The position numbers and the translations under genes were made by a program. Of a DNA stretch of 64,000 bases, positions 9,729 through 21,777 are shown piece after piece. Under the pieces are notes generated by a model that did not search any database, was not told the DNA's origin, and saw only the letters and a list, made by a program, of their open reading frames with translations. The DNA is from Strobilurus pachycystidiatus (lineage: Eukaryota > Basidiomycota > Agaricomycetes > Agaricales > Physalacriaceae), in contig JAHLMK010000001.1 in the NCBI GenBank assembly GCA_019915135.1, forward strand, positions 1,798,001-1,862,000. The letters run 5' to 3'. Position 1 is the first letter of the stretch; each line of letters starts with the position of its first letter.

Positions 9729-11024
9729 ATGTCCGCCCAGGCCTTCCCGTATCGCAACGACCTCCTTGCGCCATACCTTGCGCTGCCCCAGGGTGAAAAG
9801 GTCCAAGCTGAATGTATGCGGCCTGCTCTGCACCTTGGTCGAGCCTAATCGAGTCATCAGATGTCTGGATCGACGGCGATGGTGGAATGCGCTCGAAGAC
9901 CACGGTTCGTATGCTCGTCGCGACGCGCCCTGCCGCCCTGCTGATGCGCCCGGTCAACAGACAGTGAGCAAGAAGGTCACCGATATCGGGTCCCTCCGTA
10001 TCTGGGACTTTGACGGCTCGTCGACCAACCAGGCCCCGGGCACCGACTCGGATGTCTACCTCCGCCCCGCCGCCATCTTCAAGGATCCCTTCCGCGGCGG
10101 CGACAACATCCTCGTCCTCGCCGAGACGTACAACAACGACGGCACACCCAACAAGACCAACTTCCGCCACCACGCAAAGAAGGTCATGGACGAGGCCAAG
10201 GACACCGAGCCCTGGTTCGGTCTCGAGCAGGAGTACACCCTCTTTGACGTCGACGGCAAGCCCTACGGATGGCCCAAAGGCGGTTTCCCGGGACCCCAGG
10301 GCCCCTATTATTGCGGTGCTGGTGCGCTTCTCTTCTTTGCTGTGTCGGACCACCTCGTCTGATCGCACCCATCAGGAACTGGCAAGGTCTTCGCCCGTGA
10401 TGTGATTGAAGCCCACTACCGCGCATGCTTGTACGCCGGTGTCAACATCAGCGGTATCAACGCCGAGGTCATGCCCTCCCAGTGGGAGTTCCAGGTCGGC
10501 CCGTGTGAGGGTATCTCCATGGGTGACCACCTCTGGATGGCCCGCTACCTCCTTGAGCGCATCACCGAACAGTGGGGCATCAAGGTCTCCTTCCACCCCA
10601 AACCTCTTGCCGGTGACTGGAACGGCGCTGGTTGCCACACCAATTACTCCACCAAGGCTATGCGTGAGCCCGGAGGAATGCAGGCCATCGAGGCCGCCAT
10701 TGCCAAGCTAAGCAAGAGGCACGACGAGCACATTGCCGTCTACGGAGAGGACAATGAGCTTCGTCTGACTGGCCGTCACGAGACTGGCCACATCGGATCT
10801 TTCTCCTCTGGTGTCGCTAACCGTGGTGCTTCCATCCGTGTTCCCAGGCATGTCGCCGCACAGGGCTATGGTTATCTCGAGGACAGGCGTCCGGCCTCCA
10901 ACATCGGTAAGTGTTACGTTGAAGCGACCCCCATCACTATCTATAGAACACGGCGCTCATTCAATATCTAGATCCTTACCGGGTCACCAGCATCATCGTC
11001 GAGACCACTATCCTCGACAAGTAG
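9729..11024 (+). CDS. GLN1: Glutamine synthetase (type II, eukaryotic)
   Basis: Condenses glutamate and ammonia to glutamine with ATP; cytosolic key enzyme of nitrogen assimilation. Exons 9729-9813, 9861-9904, 9961-10321, 10376-10906 and 10972-11024 give 357 residues, the usual length for eukaryotic GSII. Clear motifs: VWIDGDGG with RSKT, the beta-grasp segment [12 protein letters not shown], the catalytic [12 protein letters not shown], the ammonia/metal loop [27 protein letters not shown], the ATP-binding RLTGRHET and the C-terminal [11 protein letters not shown]. All key Glu and Arg residues appear to be present. Codon bias is strong, as expected for a highly expressed gene. It converges on NPR2. 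Confidence 0.96.
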
Positions 11025-11660
11025 ATGGTTGGATGTTAGAGTTAATCGGGGGTGCGGGTTGTCGTATGACGAAAATTGTACAACTGTTATAACTATACTG
11101 TTTATCTCCAGAGTCCTTGAAAAAGCGCTCATATATCATTCCACAACCAGCTCGTTGCGTTGACCAGCAAAGTCACAGTGGTTGCTACGAGATTACCGTC
11201 CGGTCGCTCTACCGATGATTGAACTCAATCAGACGCTGGCGCCACACACAACTATCTATCCACCTTCGGCCCATTCGTTCTCTGCTTTTTTTTGCTGTCT
11301 GTCCAAAAGTATAAGATCAGAACACAGGGGGTCAGTGTCTTTCTTGTAAGTACGAGCTCAGTCTGTGCAAGTCCAAGAAGGTCCAAGACTAGTGCAGGTG
11401 CGCGATCATATCTGCTCAATGGTCATCGATAAGACTTTAGACTTGTCTTCCTGTAGCTTTGTTGAGAGGATGACAGGCACGTTGACTGAATCACAGACAG
11501 CTGTCACTAGTGCATATGGATCGCAGGACCACAAAATAGCTCTCTTATCGTGCCCCGGATGGAAAAGAAGCGCATTCAACTTAGTGCCAGAGAGACTGAC
11601 GATACAGAGACGAACGAGTTGATAATCATATTGTATGTCACATTCCATTCCAGCATCTTT
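11025..11660. other. Convergent intergenic region between GLN1 and NPR2
   Basis: The stretch holds the 3' ends of the two convergent genes. Small open frames occur, but none has splice support or a recognisable product. No repeat is visible. Confidence 0.5.
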
Positions 11661-13770
11661 TTATCTGAAGATCATGGATATGCGACCGAATGTGTTCTCT
11701 GTGGTTCCTCCTCCGGCAGCAATCAACCACTGTTCGAGACGAGGCCAGCCCGCGTTGAACATGACAGCCAGTTCGTCAGTATGGTGTTCCCCGTCGAGCA
11801 GTGAGAGCAGCTGCGGAGGGTAGCTCAACGGAAGAGGCGCTCCTTCGCTCTCCGTGTATGGATGCACTGCCGGAGCTGACGGAGATCTCGACAGTCGCGG
11901 TCTCATCGACGCAAGCATGGCCTGGCCCAGCTTCGGTGACGACGAGACGGGGGGTAACGGAGAGGCGAAGATCGCAGAGAGACGACGCGACTCAACGCTG
12001 CCGAACTTGCTGGAGGAAGGGCTGCTGTCTAGAGGTGTGCTAGAGGTTGCAAGAATCCCCGGAAGGGTGTTGGTGGGAGATTCGTTCGGCTGGTGAAGCC
12101 AGGACGTGCGTGGGCTGCTACCGGTCGTGTGTTGCTGGTCGCGGCTGCGTACTTGTTCAAGAACTTTCTCTGCGGCGCTGGCTCGGCGGGGGCGCGCGCC
12201 CGTTTGACCACGCGGAGTAGGCGGGGCGCTCGTTGCGTTGTCGGGGCTGACGGAGGTGTTGAGGGGAGCAGTGTAAGACGAACGTCCGCGAAGAAGATTC
12301 TGGCCCGACGAAATAGACGGATCTGCGGCAACTGGAATAGTGGGCGGGAATCGACTAGAGAAGCTCTTCACGCGTGTCCTGCCAGTGGGAGGCGTGGAAT
12401 CCATAGATTCTGGAGAAATGAGTAATGGCCAGCGATGTATCCGGCGCAAGAAACCCTGTGCAACGAGAATCAGCCGATAAATTCGCCTAGGTGATACGGC
12501 AGTTACCTTGATGACACCAAAACTAGTAAAGCGACGGACATCAATCCCCAAGCTGTCGACGTTGTAGGACTCCATCCACTCGTACACAGTCCTTCCTGGT
12601 TTCATCCGAGAATACAGATGCAAAAGTTTCGGCCAATCTGGGATTGTCCTGCCTGGTCGCGTCACGTATAGCCCGCATTCCTCTTTGACATGCGGTTGGT
12701 CTGCAAGCCATTGTATACTTTTACTGAGCGTGTATGTGTTTGAATACTGGAAGATGTCGATCGTCATGATGACCTGATAGTATCTGAACACGAATAAGAA
12801 GGAGTTGAGAATGACAAGGACGATGGGTTTGGCTCACAAAAGATGAGCAATAGCTTTCCTGGTATAAACGATATCGCAATCTGCGAGTCTCGCAATACGA
12901 CCGACGTGATTGACGCCATCGATGAATTTGCAGACCTTCACCATCGTGAGGTCCCAGTTTTCCTCCACCTGCTTAGATATGTTGATGAGAGACACCGGGA
13001 CCATCCAATCCTTGACGACAGGAGGGTTGGGATAGAATGGGAAGATCTTCAGTTCTATGGAGTTGAAGTCATCGATGCGAATAGAGGTTTCCGAGTATGA
13101 ATTCAAGTCTTCGTATAGCTGCTCCAAGATGGCGTGCAACTCCGGCGAAGTTTTGGGAGACGACAAGAACCCTGACTCTTCCTGCGATTATGTCCGTCAG
13201 GACGAATTTTGACGCGTCCGATGCAGCAGAACTTACCTCGCATGTTGTAAGTACGCGGCTGACCTTTCTCACGATAGGCTCATAGCAGCTGAGATCTGCG
13301 CCTCGGTCGAACACGAAGCAGAGATTGTATCGAAAGTAATTCCGCTCGTATTTGCCGACAAGTTCCGCGGGAAAGCCGATAACGCGATGTTTTCCTGTGG
13401 AGCAGACGACCAGGCGTCCGCACAGAGCGCTGGGAGGTATCACGTAGCCTGAGACATCGCTAAAGTTGAACAGAGCGCGATTGTTGGAGGTGGCTCGTTT
13501 GTGAGGGGAATGGAAGCTGCGGGAGTTTGGGCGCAGGTCTGTCGGGGACACGAGGGAATTGCTCGAGTTGCGCGAGTTGATGCGGGGCGACGGGGTGACG
13601 TCTACGGTGGGCGTCGGTGGTACAGAGGCAAGAGCCGCGTTGGCTGGTGTGGGCACTGCTATGAGACCCTCGGGAACTTGGTATACAATTTGCGGGCCAT
13701 GCCGGTTGTCAAAGACGGCGTAAAAGACGGACAGAATACGAGGCAAGAACGAGTCACCGTCCGTGGGCAT
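11661..13770 (-). CDS. NPR2: Nitrogen permease regulator 2 (NPRL2, SEACIT/GATOR1 subunit)
   Basis: Subunit of the SEACIT/GATOR1 complex at the vacuole, which with NPR3 inhibits TORC1 when amino acids are short. Exons on the minus strand are 13237-13770, 12838-13181, 12507-12783 and 11661-12455, giving 649 residues. The N-terminal longin-like domain shows the NPR2 pattern ILSVFYAVFDNRHGPQIVYQ; RALFNFSDVSGYVIPPSALCGR and NYFRYNLCFVFD follow. Then come SIELKIFPFYPNPPVVKDW, DLTMVKVCKFIDGVNHVGRI and the C-terminal winged-helix part with WMESYNVDSLGIDVRRFTSFG. A long Ser/Pro-rich disordered insertion (about residues 400-600) precedes a conserved end with LLSLLDGEHHTDEL. It faces OGG1 across 81 bases. 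Confidence 0.93.
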
Positions 13771-13851
13771 TATGGCTCGCTGGTGGCGGTGGTCATGACC
13801 GTTAGGGGCAAGTGCCGTCTTGTCTCTTGAGTCCTGACCACCACTACGATC
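13771..13851. promoter_or_regulatory. Divergent promoter between NPR2 and OGG1
   Basis: The two start codons are 81 bases apart on opposite strands, so the promoters overlap. No TATA box is visible. Whether nutrient sensing and base-excision repair are co-regulated cannot be judged from sequence. Confidence 0.45.
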
Positions 13852-15272
13852 ATGGCCGCTTGCCCTGCCGGCTTCCGCGCTCTGCCTCTGCCGCTCGTTC
13901 AGCTATCCCTGGCAGCCGTGCTCAAATGCGGCCAATCCTTCCGGTGGCATACCTTTCCTTTGGGTGGCAAAGAGTTAATTGACACCGAATACCGACTCTG
14001 TCTACGCGACCGCGTCGTCTGCCTCAGACAGTCGCCCACTGAGCTCTACTACCGCGCTATATTTCCTGACCCTCAGCCGACACCATCCCAGTCCCCTTTA
14101 CGCGACGCAGAAACTCTTGTATGGATCAACAGCTATTTTCAGCTCGATGTCGATCTAGCATCATTATACGAGGAGTGGGCACGTCGGGACAGCGTCTTTG
14201 CCTCTTTCAAAGATCGCTTTGGAGGTATCAGAATGCTTCGACAAGACCCTTGGGAAAACCTCATATCGTACGTTCTGACATCCTAGAGGCACGCGTCGAC
14301 ATTGCTCTTACTACATGTCAGATTCATCTGTTCCTCCAACAACAATATTTCACGCATCACCAAGATGGTTCAGAATCTCTGCACGCATTACTCCAAGCCT
14401 TTGCTTTCTGCTGCTGGTCCTGAGAACGGCGAATGTATGGATTACCATCCCTTTCCGCCTCCTTCCGCGCTCGCCGCTCAAGAGGTGACCTCAACCTTGC
14501 GCGGGCTGGGATTTGGATATCGAGCGGATTTCATCCAGAAGACTGCCAAGATGCTTGTGGACGCGCATGGCGCAGCACCGCAGGTCTGCGACTCGCGGGA
14601 GGTGCCCGAAGTCTGGCTCGAGGGCTTGAGGCAGCTATCCACAGACGATGCTCGAACGTCGCTACTCAAATTCATGGGTGTCGGTCGCAAGGTCGCCGAT
14701 TGCATACTCCTGATGAGCTTGGACAAGGTAAGTAATTTCAATGATGGAAACTCAGTGCAGTACCGACCATGTACCGATTTAATTCCGGTCGATAGAGAGA
14801 GGTGATACCGGTGGACACCCATGTACATCAGATTGCTATGAAGCACTATGGAATGAAGGTATCTATTAAGGGCAAAGCTGCTATGACACCCAGACTGTAC
14901 GAGGAGGTCAACACCAGGCTGGTTTCTGTTTGGGGTGACTGGGCCGGTTGGGCGCATTCTGTGCGTCCTCTCATCGCTCAGCAAAGACTTATGACTGCTC
15001 TTGCTAATGCTCTCCTCTGGCAGGTCTTGTTCACGGCTGATCTCAAGTCCTTTGCCTCGTATGGGATCATCGATTCAGAATCTACGCCACTTCCATCGAC
15101 TCCAGCTCGCAAACGGAATACCAAACAGATCGGGTTACCTACCCCACCGCCTACGCCCTCTCCACTCCCCTCCAATTTGAAGCGCAATGCTTTCGTCTCT
15201 GCTTTGGAAGACGAGGACACACTGGAAAGTCCGGGCACGTTAGCAGAACGGGTCAAAAGGCGTCGGAGATGA
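13852..15272 (+). CDS. OGG1: 8-oxoguanine DNA glycosylase/lyase
   Basis: Bifunctional base-excision repair enzyme that removes 8-oxoguanine opposite C; nuclear and possibly mitochondrial. Exons 13852-14267, 14322-14727, 14796-14960 and 15024-15272 give 411 residues. The N-terminal domain has LKCGQSFRW; next come DPWENLIS, ICSSNNNISRITKMV and LGFGYRADFI. The HhH-GPD motif KFMGVGRKVADCILLMSLDK carries the catalytic lysine at about residue 262, and PVDTHVHQIA carries the essential aspartate at about 281. The C-terminal 60 residues are Pro/Arg-rich and end in a basic KRRRR cluster that could be a nuclear localisation signal. Confidence 0.95.
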
Positions 15273-15665
15273 CTTTTTTAGGCGCGCGCGGTCTTCACCA
15301 TAGTAGCACCATATGTATCTCCAAGCTTCGACGCGTGAATATCTGGCAATCTACGACTAATTTACGCGTTACAAGGACCCGAAAATTCGGAGACCCCGAG
15401 TCGGTGGACGTGCCCATGCCATAGAGACCAGAGATTACATTTTTGGGTGCACTGTTGAGTGCATCGTGGAACTCCTGGCGGGCCGTAAGCGCGTTGCTGA
15501 AACTTGCTGAAATAGCTGTTTGCAAATTTGACGCCACCGATTTAAAATAGAACCGGGTTCCTTCATCGATTAACTGTGATTTGCTGGGCCCCAGCTCGGC
15601 CCTCGGGCACTTATCTACCGCTGCTCGCCAGGCACTTTTTTGCTGCTCTTTCTCTGTTGCCCTCA
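15273..15665. other. Intergenic region between OGG1 and a DUF6534 gene
   Basis: A minus-strand open frame of about 120 codons runs through this stretch but has no recognisable domain and no supporting splice structure. I treat the stretch as the OGG1 3' end plus the promoter of the next gene. Confidence 0.4.
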
Positions 15666-17299
15666 ATGGTTGCGTCCGCTGAGGACAAGGTGGTTGCCAC
15701 TTTCATGATCGGTCCATGGGTGAGATACAGCGTCTCCTCGTATCTTCGCGTCGTCGAACTTTGCTAAAAAGAGCCCGTAGTTGGTTGGCGCATATCTGGA
15801 TATCTTCCTCCAGGGCATCTTGATGTACCAGGTGCGGTCAAAGCTTTCTACGCGTCGTATCCCGTTCAACATCCTCTGGGGCAGTTTGGCAACTACTGGA
15901 TATGGTACAAAGATGATCGGCTCAGCATGAAGATTGCCGTCGTTGTGCTTATGGTCCTCACTGTCGTGAAGTCTGTGCAACTCCTGTGCGTGGTTTTTTG
16001 TCACTGAATTTCCAACCTATAATACTTATGCTACAGCGCTCTTTCATGGATTCAAAACATCTTGTACTTCACGGACGTTCCTGGTCAGTCTCACAGAGCC
16101 AGACATACGATACATATGACGAACAAGTATGTGTATGTAGGTGCCATTATCCTCAACTCTACGGCCTGGTGGCAGATGGGAGACTCCATGATGGTGCGTA
16201 CTGTCCTATCAGTTGAGGCCTGTTCATTCAGCTGAGACCGGTTCAAAGGTTGCCACAATCGACCTCTATGTGCAGGCCTATTTCTGCTATCGACTCTACG
16301 TTATTTCTCGTACTCCGTATGTCGTGGTGCCCATCGTCCTGCTTTTCCTGTTTGCCTGGGGGTCCATGATTGCTGCTGTGAGTCCGCAAAGCCGTTTGAA
16401 CAGTGAAACTCAGCTCAAACTACGCGAAGACGTACTACATTGCTCTTTCTGGAGGCGCAGCACCACAAGTCGGTGTTTGGTGTGCGTAGTGCTCAATACA
16501 TACTTATCTCCTGGCGTATGTCTGACAGGACTATCAGTTGCATCTCATCTTGCGACCGTGTTCGGTAAAAAAAAACACCCCCACTTGGCCTCATCTCTGC
16601 CTTCTGACAATATCGTTTAGGCGCGGATATCATTATGACCACGGCCACAGCCTTCTTCTTGATGAAGTCGCGTCGCAAGGTCCAGGCACAGTGGGTGCGC
16701 CTTTTCATTGGGCCTGCAGTCCCCCTAACGATTGCTTTCTAGGTCCGTCGGCATCCTCAATGCTCTCATCCGGCTGACGTTCCAGACAGCCGCGCCCGCC
16801 GCCCTTTGGTACGTCCCGTCAACTTTCGCCGACACTTTCACCAACTTTGAGCATGGATACAGCGCCATGCTCAACCTTATATTCTCTCAGATATATAATG
16901 GTGGCGATAATCTCATCTCGACCGCGTTTAACCAGGCTTTGCCGAAATTGTATGCTATATCCATGATGTGGACCCTTAATGCACGCAAAGAAATTCGCAC
17001 TGTAGGAGCGCGGTCGAGTGAGCCCTCCTCCAGCGAAAGGGCGGGACATAATCGATGGAGCTCTAGGGTACGCCTTGCATCATGTTCCGACTAGTACCTG
17101 TTTCTCATGCCCGACCGCAGTTTAGAGGGAACGGGAACAGTATCCAGATTGTGAAGCGGTCCGAGACCGTGAAGCACGTCGATGTTGCGGTGAGTGTAAC
17201 ATCTACTTATGCTCGAAATTATATTGAACTCCTCATCAGGATATGTATGGTTTTGCGCATGATCCGGAAGAGTCTAGGTCACAAATTATCGCGTCCTGA
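15666..17299 (+). CDS. DUF6534-family seven-helix membrane protein
   Basis: Integral membrane protein of a family expanded in Agaricomycetes, function unknown, receptor-like topology with about seven helices. Supported exons: 15666-15719, 15781-15831, 15885-15985, 16037-16083, 16141-16193, 16249-16377, a poorly resolved one from about 16410 to 16480, one near 16545-16564, then 16621-16690, 16743-16808, 16863-17067, 17121-17189 and 17240-17299. Family-type segments include LVGAYLDIFLQGILMYQ, WYKDDRLSMKIAVVVLMVL, VATIDLYVQAYFCYRLYVIS, ADIIMTTATAFFLMKSRRK and LPKLYAISMMWTLNARKE. The C-terminal 60 residues are hydrophilic and cytosolic by analogy. The border near 16378-16420 could not be phased cleanly. 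A transposon lies 98 bases past the stop. Confidence 0.8.
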
Positions 17300-17397
17300 G
17301 CACTGGAAACGCTGTGTAATTGAGCAGATTGGAAACGTAGTCCTTCGTGGGATTTGTGATCTTCCTTCCGTGTTGTAGTGGTTAGACACATCATTAA

Positions 17398-17866
17398 GAG
17401 CCTGTTCGGTAATCGAATATATTCGAATCTGAGCTGTTCTCGCTACCCTGAGCGTAGCCCAAGTCCCTGAGTCACATCTTGTCGCTATGAGATAAGCAGT
17501 GACCTCCGTGTGATCCGCCCACGTGCAGCCGCCTTCGCTCCGCTCTCCATCATTCCATCAATAGTTGTAAGAGCTGAAGTATTGTATGGGATGGAGTCCT
17601 CGGGTATGAACTGGGTGTAGAGGAATAGAAAGAATCTAGCAGCTCGAGAAAAAGAGAGAGCTAGGAGAAGCAAGAGCCGACGTGTATTCATCGTTGTCGT
17701 CGGCGGCGGCGGAACAGAGCGGGATCAATCATATGGTCATCCGAGTCTTGTCAGTGTCACGCCGACATGTCCGAGACTCACGCGGCATCACGCTCAGGGA
17801 CTTGGGCTACGCTCAGGGTAGCGAGAACAGCTCAGATTCGAATATATTCGATTACCGAACAGGCTC
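17398..17866. mobile_element. PIF/Harbinger-like element with perfect 74-base terminal inverted repeats
   Basis: The left arm 17398-17471 and the right arm 17793-17866 are exact reverse complements over 74 bases. The outer ends read GAGCCTGTTCGG, close to the termini typical of PIF/Harbinger and Tourist elements. TAA directly flanks both ends (17395-17397 and 17867-17869), a three-base target duplication as expected for that superfamily. The element is 469 bases long, too short for transposase, so it is a MITE or an internally deleted copy. The interior has one minus-strand frame at 17485-17691 rich in Leu and Arg, with no domain I recognise. Identical arms mean recent insertion. Confidence 0.88.
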
Positions 17867-18009
17867 TAATAATATACACTCAAGTCTTTATGACTCCGCA
17901 CCTCGCAAACGAAACGTCGCAATGATCTCAAAATGCAATGAGGCAAAGTGTTGATAAGTACATTGTATTTAAGAGAAAACCTTAACGCAGTCTATGAACG
18001 TGCTACGTA

Positions 18010-19614
18010 TCAATCACTGTCAATCATAATAACATCGTCATCATCAACCCCCCAGTCAGGTGTAGGACTGCGTTCCTTCTTCTGTTCAGGCGGGGGGCCG
18101 GTAGTGCGGCGCGGAATGCGCGGAACGCGGGCGCCACCAGCACCTACACTTCCCAGTTCGCGTGGGGTAGAGTTGCCTAGCGTCTGTCCTGATCCTAACG
18201 AACCCCACGAAGCAGAAGGCTCCTCCTCTTTGGCCTTCTCCTTGCCTTTCGAGGAGCTCCCTGCAGGTGGGGGTTGGGATCGTGCGTTCAGAGTATTACC
18301 GGATCCGCCGAACGGTGCAGGTCCCTAGGAGGAATAATTAGTGATGAGACTCAAAGACTGAGAAGGAACCTACAGCAGTGGGTGAGCCCGGTGTTTCCAC
18401 GGGAGGTGGAGGGGTGTATGACGCGACATTGAATCCAAAGAATAACTGTCCGAAAGGAAGATTGAGAGGCGCCGGTACCTTCACGTCGTCGACTAAAGAC
18501 TCGTTGTTCACGATCAAGTGTTTGCTAAAAGAGCATTTCATTAACCCAAAGTCGAAATGCAGAAAAGGACTGCCATACTCTGTTCGAATGATTTTGCTTC
18601 CCGGTGCCACTTGCTCCGCCTTGCGGTGACTGATGCCTTTACCCTTGGTCTTGCGGCCACCCAAAGTCTCTCCCTTCCCCTTGAAACTCTCCCAAGAATC
18701 GCCGTCCTTGCTTACACTCACAGCACCAGCACCAGCACTCGCAAATCCTCCACTGAGGGATGAACCTGGTCTTGATGATCCTGGCGAGGCGGAGTTCAGG
18801 TCAATCTTAAGCTTGGAGGCCATGGTGGAGGGCGGTGGGGCTTTGGGGCGCTCCGGTTCGACATATCCGACGGGAGGAGCAAAGTCAACTTCGAGATCGG
18901 TGTCCAATACGCAGATTCCCTCTCCACCTGGGCGCGCTTCCATGACTAGTAGTCCGAATACGATTGAATTGTATGATATCTCGATGATATCGCCCTGTGT
19001 GAGAGCAGTAAAGTTGCGGAGGGCTTGCTCCAGCCTAGGGATTCCAGTGAGATATGCAGACCCAACATAGTTGATTCTACTTACACTGCTTTGGGGTCTG
19101 AAATCTCCAAGAAGTGTACGTGTTGTGCTTGAAGCTTGACGAGCTTGCCTTTGGGGAGCTCTGCGCCGGTGATCCGAATGGCGTCGCCTTCACTGAGACG
19201 GAGAGTCTTCATCATCCAATAGGGCAAATGCACCACGCCCTCTTGCGCAATGAACTCAAGCACACCGGCGTGAGTGGAAGCAGCCGAGTTGGCTGGATTG
19301 CGGAGTTGGAACATCCAGGGCGATTCAAGATCCATAGATGTGAGGCGCGCAAGTGCAGAAGGAGGCATGATGACTGGGGCGTTTCTGTTGTAAGCGATGG
19401 CGCTCCAGAGACCGCTATTAGTACGCACTCTTGCCACCATAAGACAGATTCTCTCTTTCACGCCCGGGAAGCATCGCCACGCTGTACGCCCGCATGTACT
19501 CGTCGTAGGCGCTGGGCGGTGGGGGTTGGGCTGCGTGATGGCCATAGGGAATGCTGTAAGACAGGTAAGCACTGGGCCGAGCAGTCGAGAGTCGCAGCCG
19601 TACCCTCCGGCCAT
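18010..19614 (-). CDS. UFD1: Ubiquitin fusion degradation protein 1 (Ufd1, Cdc48 cofactor)
   Basis: With Npl4 it recruits ubiquitinated substrates to Cdc48/p97 for ERAD and proteasomal delivery. Minus-strand exons 19604-19614, 19425-19553, 19085-19384, 18374-19034 and 18010-18324 encode 471 residues. The first exon is only 11 bases. The double-psi barrel N-domain is clear: VIMPPSALARLT, MFQLRN, GVLEFIAQEGVVHLPYWMM, LEISDPKAV, QALRNFTALTQGD, then the alpha/beta part with VDFAPPVGYVEPER. The C-terminal half is low complexity with SHP-like glycine/phenylalanine patches and an acidic DDDDVIMIDSD end. It is divergent with CCT4. Confidence 0.93.
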
Positions 19615-19808
19615 TTGTGCCAATAGATGATTCTGTCGGGCACAGCTTGAGCAAGGTAAGGATTACAACAGGTAAGTAAACTTGCCATGTTCATGATTGC
19701 GAGATGAAGGATGAGAGTCAAAAGCAAGCACGACGCGCGTCACTGAATGACACAACTGATTCGGGAAATCAGAAGTCACGTTCACGAATTCTTTCCCTTT
19801 CGACGACC
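19615..19808. promoter_or_regulatory. Divergent promoter between UFD1 and CCT4
   Basis: The stretch separates two protein quality-control genes by 194 bases. Co-regulation through heat-shock elements would be plausible, but I see no convincing run of nGAAn repeats, so no site is called. Confidence 0.4.
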
Positions 19809-21777
19809 ATGGCCTCCACCAATCCCTCGACATCAGCCCAGGGCATTACCAAAAAATTGACCGGCTCCAATGCTGCATTCAACGACAAGGTGCGCTGCTC
19901 ATCGATTCCTGCGACGCCCTCTGACGCGCTTTCTTCAGGGCAAACCGATGGAATTGCGGTTATCTAACATGGTTGCTGCCAAAGGTGCGTTGACTGGCTC
20001 TACCAGGCGGAATCAATCTGAATATAATCCCCAGCCATCAGTGATGCCGTGCGGACGTCGCTGGGACCGAGGGGCATGGACAAGATGGTGTGCACACAGC
20101 GACGACTGAGAGCCGGCAGGAAAAACTCACGAATTGCAGATCCAAACCTCGAAAGGAGAGACAATTGTGACCAACGACGGCGCAACCATCCTGAAGAGTA
20201 TACAAGCCCTCCACCCCGCTGCGAAAATGGTGCGCTCCCAGTCGATCCTGGTTCCCTTCGCTTGATGCAACTTTTCGCCTAGCTGGTCGATCTATCTGCC
20301 GCACAAGACATCGAGGCCGGCGATGGCACAACCTCGGTTGTCGTTCTTGCTGGCAGCTTCTTGGGTGCTGCCGAAAAGATGCTCCAAAAGGGCATCCATC
20401 CCACAATCGTTGCCGAGGCGTTTTTGAAAGCGTCCACAAAGGCCGTCGAATATTTGACTGAAATGTCCACTCCGGTCGATCTCAAAGACAAAGCCAGTCT
20501 TCTTCGCGCTGCAAGCACGTCCTTGAACTCCAAGGTAGGCATCCTGACATGTTATTAACTCGCCTCTTACAGCAAAGTAGATCGTCTCGCAATACTCCTC
20601 CACCCTTGCTCCCATCGCAGTCGCTGCTGTCACTCGCCTCGTCACCCCAACTTCATCCAACGTGGACTTACGTGATATCCGTGTCGTGAAGAAGGTTGGA
20701 GGCACTATCGAAGATACCGAGCTAGTCGATGGCGTTGTTCTCAACCAGACTGTCATCACCGCTGCTGGTGGTCCCACCCGGGTAGAAAAGGCCAAGATTG
20801 CCATAATCCAGTTCCAGCTCAGCGCTCCCAAGCCGGATGTACGTCCACCTACACTTTTCAAACCTTTTCCTTCTAAGCCCATGGATAGATGGACAACACA
20901 GTAATCATCAATGATTACCGCCAGATGGACAAAGTCTTGAAAGAGGGCCGACAATACCTGCTCAATATCTGCAAGAAGATCAAAAAGGCAGGCTGTAACG
21001 TCCTCTTGATTCAAAAGTCCATTCTCCGCGACGCCGTCGACGACATCTCCCTAAACTTTCTCAAGAAGCTCGGTATCCTCGCCGTCAAGGATGTTGAGCG
21101 TGACGAAATCGAATTCCTTTCCAAGAGTCTCGCGTGCAAGCCGATTGCGGACATCGATGCCTTTTCCGAGGATAAGTTGGGCTATGCCGATCTCGTCGAA
21201 GAAACCTCGAACTCTGGCGCCAAGGTTGTGAAGATCACCGGTATCAGGAACCGCGGTCTCACCGTCAGCATCCTGGCCATGGGAGCCAACTCCCTCGTTG
21301 TCGAAGAGTGTGAGCGGAGTATACACGATGCTCTCTGTGTGGTGAGGTGTCTGGTGAAGAAGCGGGCTCTCATCGGTGGCGGTGGTGCTCCCGAAATTCA
21401 CGTCTCGAGATTACTAGCGCAATACTCCCAATCGCTGAAGGGTATGGAGGCGTTCTGCTTCCAGGCGTATGCCGACGCGCTCGAAGTCATCCCCACGACA
21501 CTGGCAGAGAACGCCGGTCTCAATCCCATTGCGATCGTCACCGAGCTGCGCAACCGACACGCGTTAGGCGAGAGGACCGCTGGTATCAATGTCCGCAAGG
21601 TATGCTGGATACTGTCGGTCGTCTGCTCATACTCACAACCTTTTCAAGGGCCTCATATCGAATATTCTCGAGGAAGATGTGGTGCAGCCTTTGTTGGTGT
21701 CAACGAGCGCCGTGGAATTGGCGACGGAGACTGTTTGCTTACTGCTGAAGATCGATGATTACGTCCAGGCCCGATGA
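19809..21777 (+). CDS. CCT4: T-complex protein 1 subunit delta (CCT4)
   Basis: One of eight subunits of the cytosolic TRiC/CCT chaperonin, which folds actin and tubulin. Exons 19809-19889, 19939-19984, 20035-20087, 20140-20229, 20283-20534, 20581-20838, 20889-21599 and 21649-21777 give 539 residues, the usual length. Chaperonin signatures: [21 protein letters not shown], the ATP-binding [27 protein letters not shown], the delta-type [19 protein letters not shown] block, and GGGGAPE near the C-terminus. Delta assignment rests on the order and wording of these blocks. It is convergent with the gene at 22451. Confidence 0.95.

Noticed and set aside
18633..19070. Plus-strand frame over the UFD1 gene
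   Set aside because: It is the shadow of UFD1, whose minus-strand product matches the family end to end.
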